From Dioscorea cayenensis subsp. rotundata (lineage: Eukaryota > Streptophyta > Magnoliopsida > Dioscoreales > Dioscoreaceae): a stretch of DNA of 64,000 nucleotides. Made by a program: the position numbers and the translations under genes. The notes below the pieces were generated by a model that had not been told where the DNA came from, did no database searches, and saw only the letters and a list, made by a program, of their open reading frames with translations. The stretch lies in assembly GCF_009730915.1 (NCBI RefSeq), contig NC_052475.1:23745016-23809015 (forward strand). The letters run 5' to 3'. Within the stretch, counting starts at the first letter, position 1. Every line of letters begins with the position of its first letter. Below, piece after piece: positions 62,578 through 64,000 of this stretch.

Positions 62578-64000
62578 GGCTGTTGATGTTTGGAGGGAGA
62601 GACGGTTTCAGATAGGGAGGGTCAGAATGAAATTACCAACTTAGACATCTGGATGAGAATTATGATGCCATTGTGATTAAGGTCAAAATGGTCTTTGTGT
62701 TTTTCTTTTTATTTTTTTAAAAAAAAGTCTTTTAGCCCAGTGGCATTATCTCACTGAGAAATGATGGCCTTACAAAATTTTTATTACTTAAATTCAAGAT
62801 GCATGGGATACAGTGATGCTAAGGGTCTCCAGTTATGGGATTAGACTGGATGAGGTCGCATGTCGGACCATCATTACCTTCTATGTGCACATAAAATATA
62901 TAGCATCAATCATCCGTGCACGTTCATATATTTATAATCCTATAAACGTTGATGTAGATTGTTGGATTTCAATCCAATGGTTATGTACTGTTATATAAAT
63001 AGTAACACTAACACTGTTTTTATGACTAGTTGCACAATAAAAAGTGGGATGCACTGTATTTTCATCTCAACCATTCAATCAATATAAGCACTCGAAAACA
63101 ATCTCAATCATCGAAATCTATTTCTACTAAGTGTACAACGAAGAACACCAAAAATTAAATAAAACCCACAGAAAACCACATCAAATCGTTTGGAACAAGT
63201 ACTATAGTTGACTACTGTTTATTGCACTGTTCATCTATCAGATTGTTTCTATCTCTCTCCTCTCAATCTTCTCTTTATATATATATATATATATATATTC
63301 TCATGAGAAAATCATAAAATACATAATTTTATATTATTAATTATTTATTTTATTGTATTTTTTGAAAAATATTTGATAAGGTGTATCTGAAAATTTTTAT
63401 TCTCATTCGCATGTGTAATTATTTATAACTTTGTGATTGTTTATATATATATATATATATATATTTTGGTTAGATGTCAATATTTTAGGGTTTAAAATTT
63501 AAATAAAAACAACTTTTATTCGTTAAACATCATGATCCCACCAATTTTAGGGTGCATGTATAAAAACAACTTTTATTCGTTAAACATCATGATCCCACCA
63601 ATTTGTTTGCATGTATTTAATCTAAAAAAATTGGTAGATTGGTACTAATTTATTTCAATTCAATGAGTCTTTTTCAACAAGTTGGATTTCATAAGAAAAA
63701 TTATAAAATATATAATTGTGTATATTTTTTTTTAAAAAAAAAAATCACTAGTTTAGTGGTACTATCTCATTGCGAAATAATGGGCTTATCAGACATACGT
63801 TCATTGTTTAGGTTCAGGTTCAAAATGTCTCTGTCAAGATTTGTACTCCAATTGTTGTGTTGGCCAGATGAGATCTCATAAAATACATATCATAATAAAA
63901 AAACATAAAATACATAATTTTGTATTATTAATTATTTATTTAATTATATTTTTTAAAAATATTTGATAAAATATATATTAAAAGTTTTCATTCTCATTCA
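62578..64000. other. AT-rich intergenic DNA upstream of PRORP
   Basis: Apart from the first about 100 bp (PRORP leader), the region is AT-rich without a gene. It contains (TA)n runs at about 63277-63298 and 63443-63464. Two diverged copies of a roughly 100-bp repeat also occur (about 62715-62800 and 63735-63835; shared 'agtggyaytatctca.tg.gaaatratgg'). Confidence 0.6.
63503..63614 (+). repeat. 57-bp tandem duplication
   Basis: Two units begin ataaaaacaacttttattcg (63503 and 63560) and continue through catcatgatcccaccaattt. They are nearly identical. Confidence 0.88.

Overview
This is a nuclear window from a flowering plant. The genes are intron-rich with GT/AG splice sites and fall into typical land-plant families: PRORP, RopGEF, TOM1-like, PPR, LEA_2 and plant TauE. 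The spaces between them are very AT-rich and carry (TA)n runs, MITEs, a SINE, LINE remnants and a scrap of plastid DNA. The species cannot be fixed from the sequence alone. A non-grass monocot such as a yam relative is only an impression.

Layout. 1-8780 is gene-free. It holds a Mutator-like, gene-fragment-carrying element (about 3720-6143) between two near-identical 0.7-kb direct repeats. 9329-12973 (+) is a TauE/SafE transporter. 14107-15837 (-) is a LEA_2 membrane protein. 19802-22072 (-) is a single-exon PPR protein. 22451-23032 is a hAT MITE. 23389-23762 (+) is an LC8 dynein light chain. 24267-26784 (-) is a DUF3741/DUF4378 protein. 29159-29392 (+) is a small glycine-rich protein. 30518-32852 (+) and 33612-35939 (-) are two paralogous RopGEFs arranged tail to tail. 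36198-36427 is a SINE with perfect target-site duplications. 37206-40803 (-) is a four-helix membrane protein with a second hAT MITE in an intron. 41180-41332 is plastid trnK DNA. About 42040-43262 is a LINE remnant. 43907-46351 (+) is a D-amino-acid transaminase / aminodeoxychorismate lyase. 50603-57149 (+) is a TOM1-like ubiquitin-sorting protein. 57653-62577 (-) is the protein-only RNase P, PRORP.

The genes do not form a pathway; this is an ordinary euchromatic gene neighbourhood. The two RopGEFs are the only related neighbours. Exon junctions were assigned by hand from splice signals, reading phase and family similarity.

The most important caution is that at least four otherwise well-conserved genes (TauE, DUF4378, RopGEF-A, PRORP) are broken only by single extra bases, most of them in short mononucleotide runs. 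This looks more like leftover long-read consensus error than real gene decay. I found no clear new biological system. The strongest unusual structures are the Mutator-like element between duplicated flanks and the inverted RopGEF pair.
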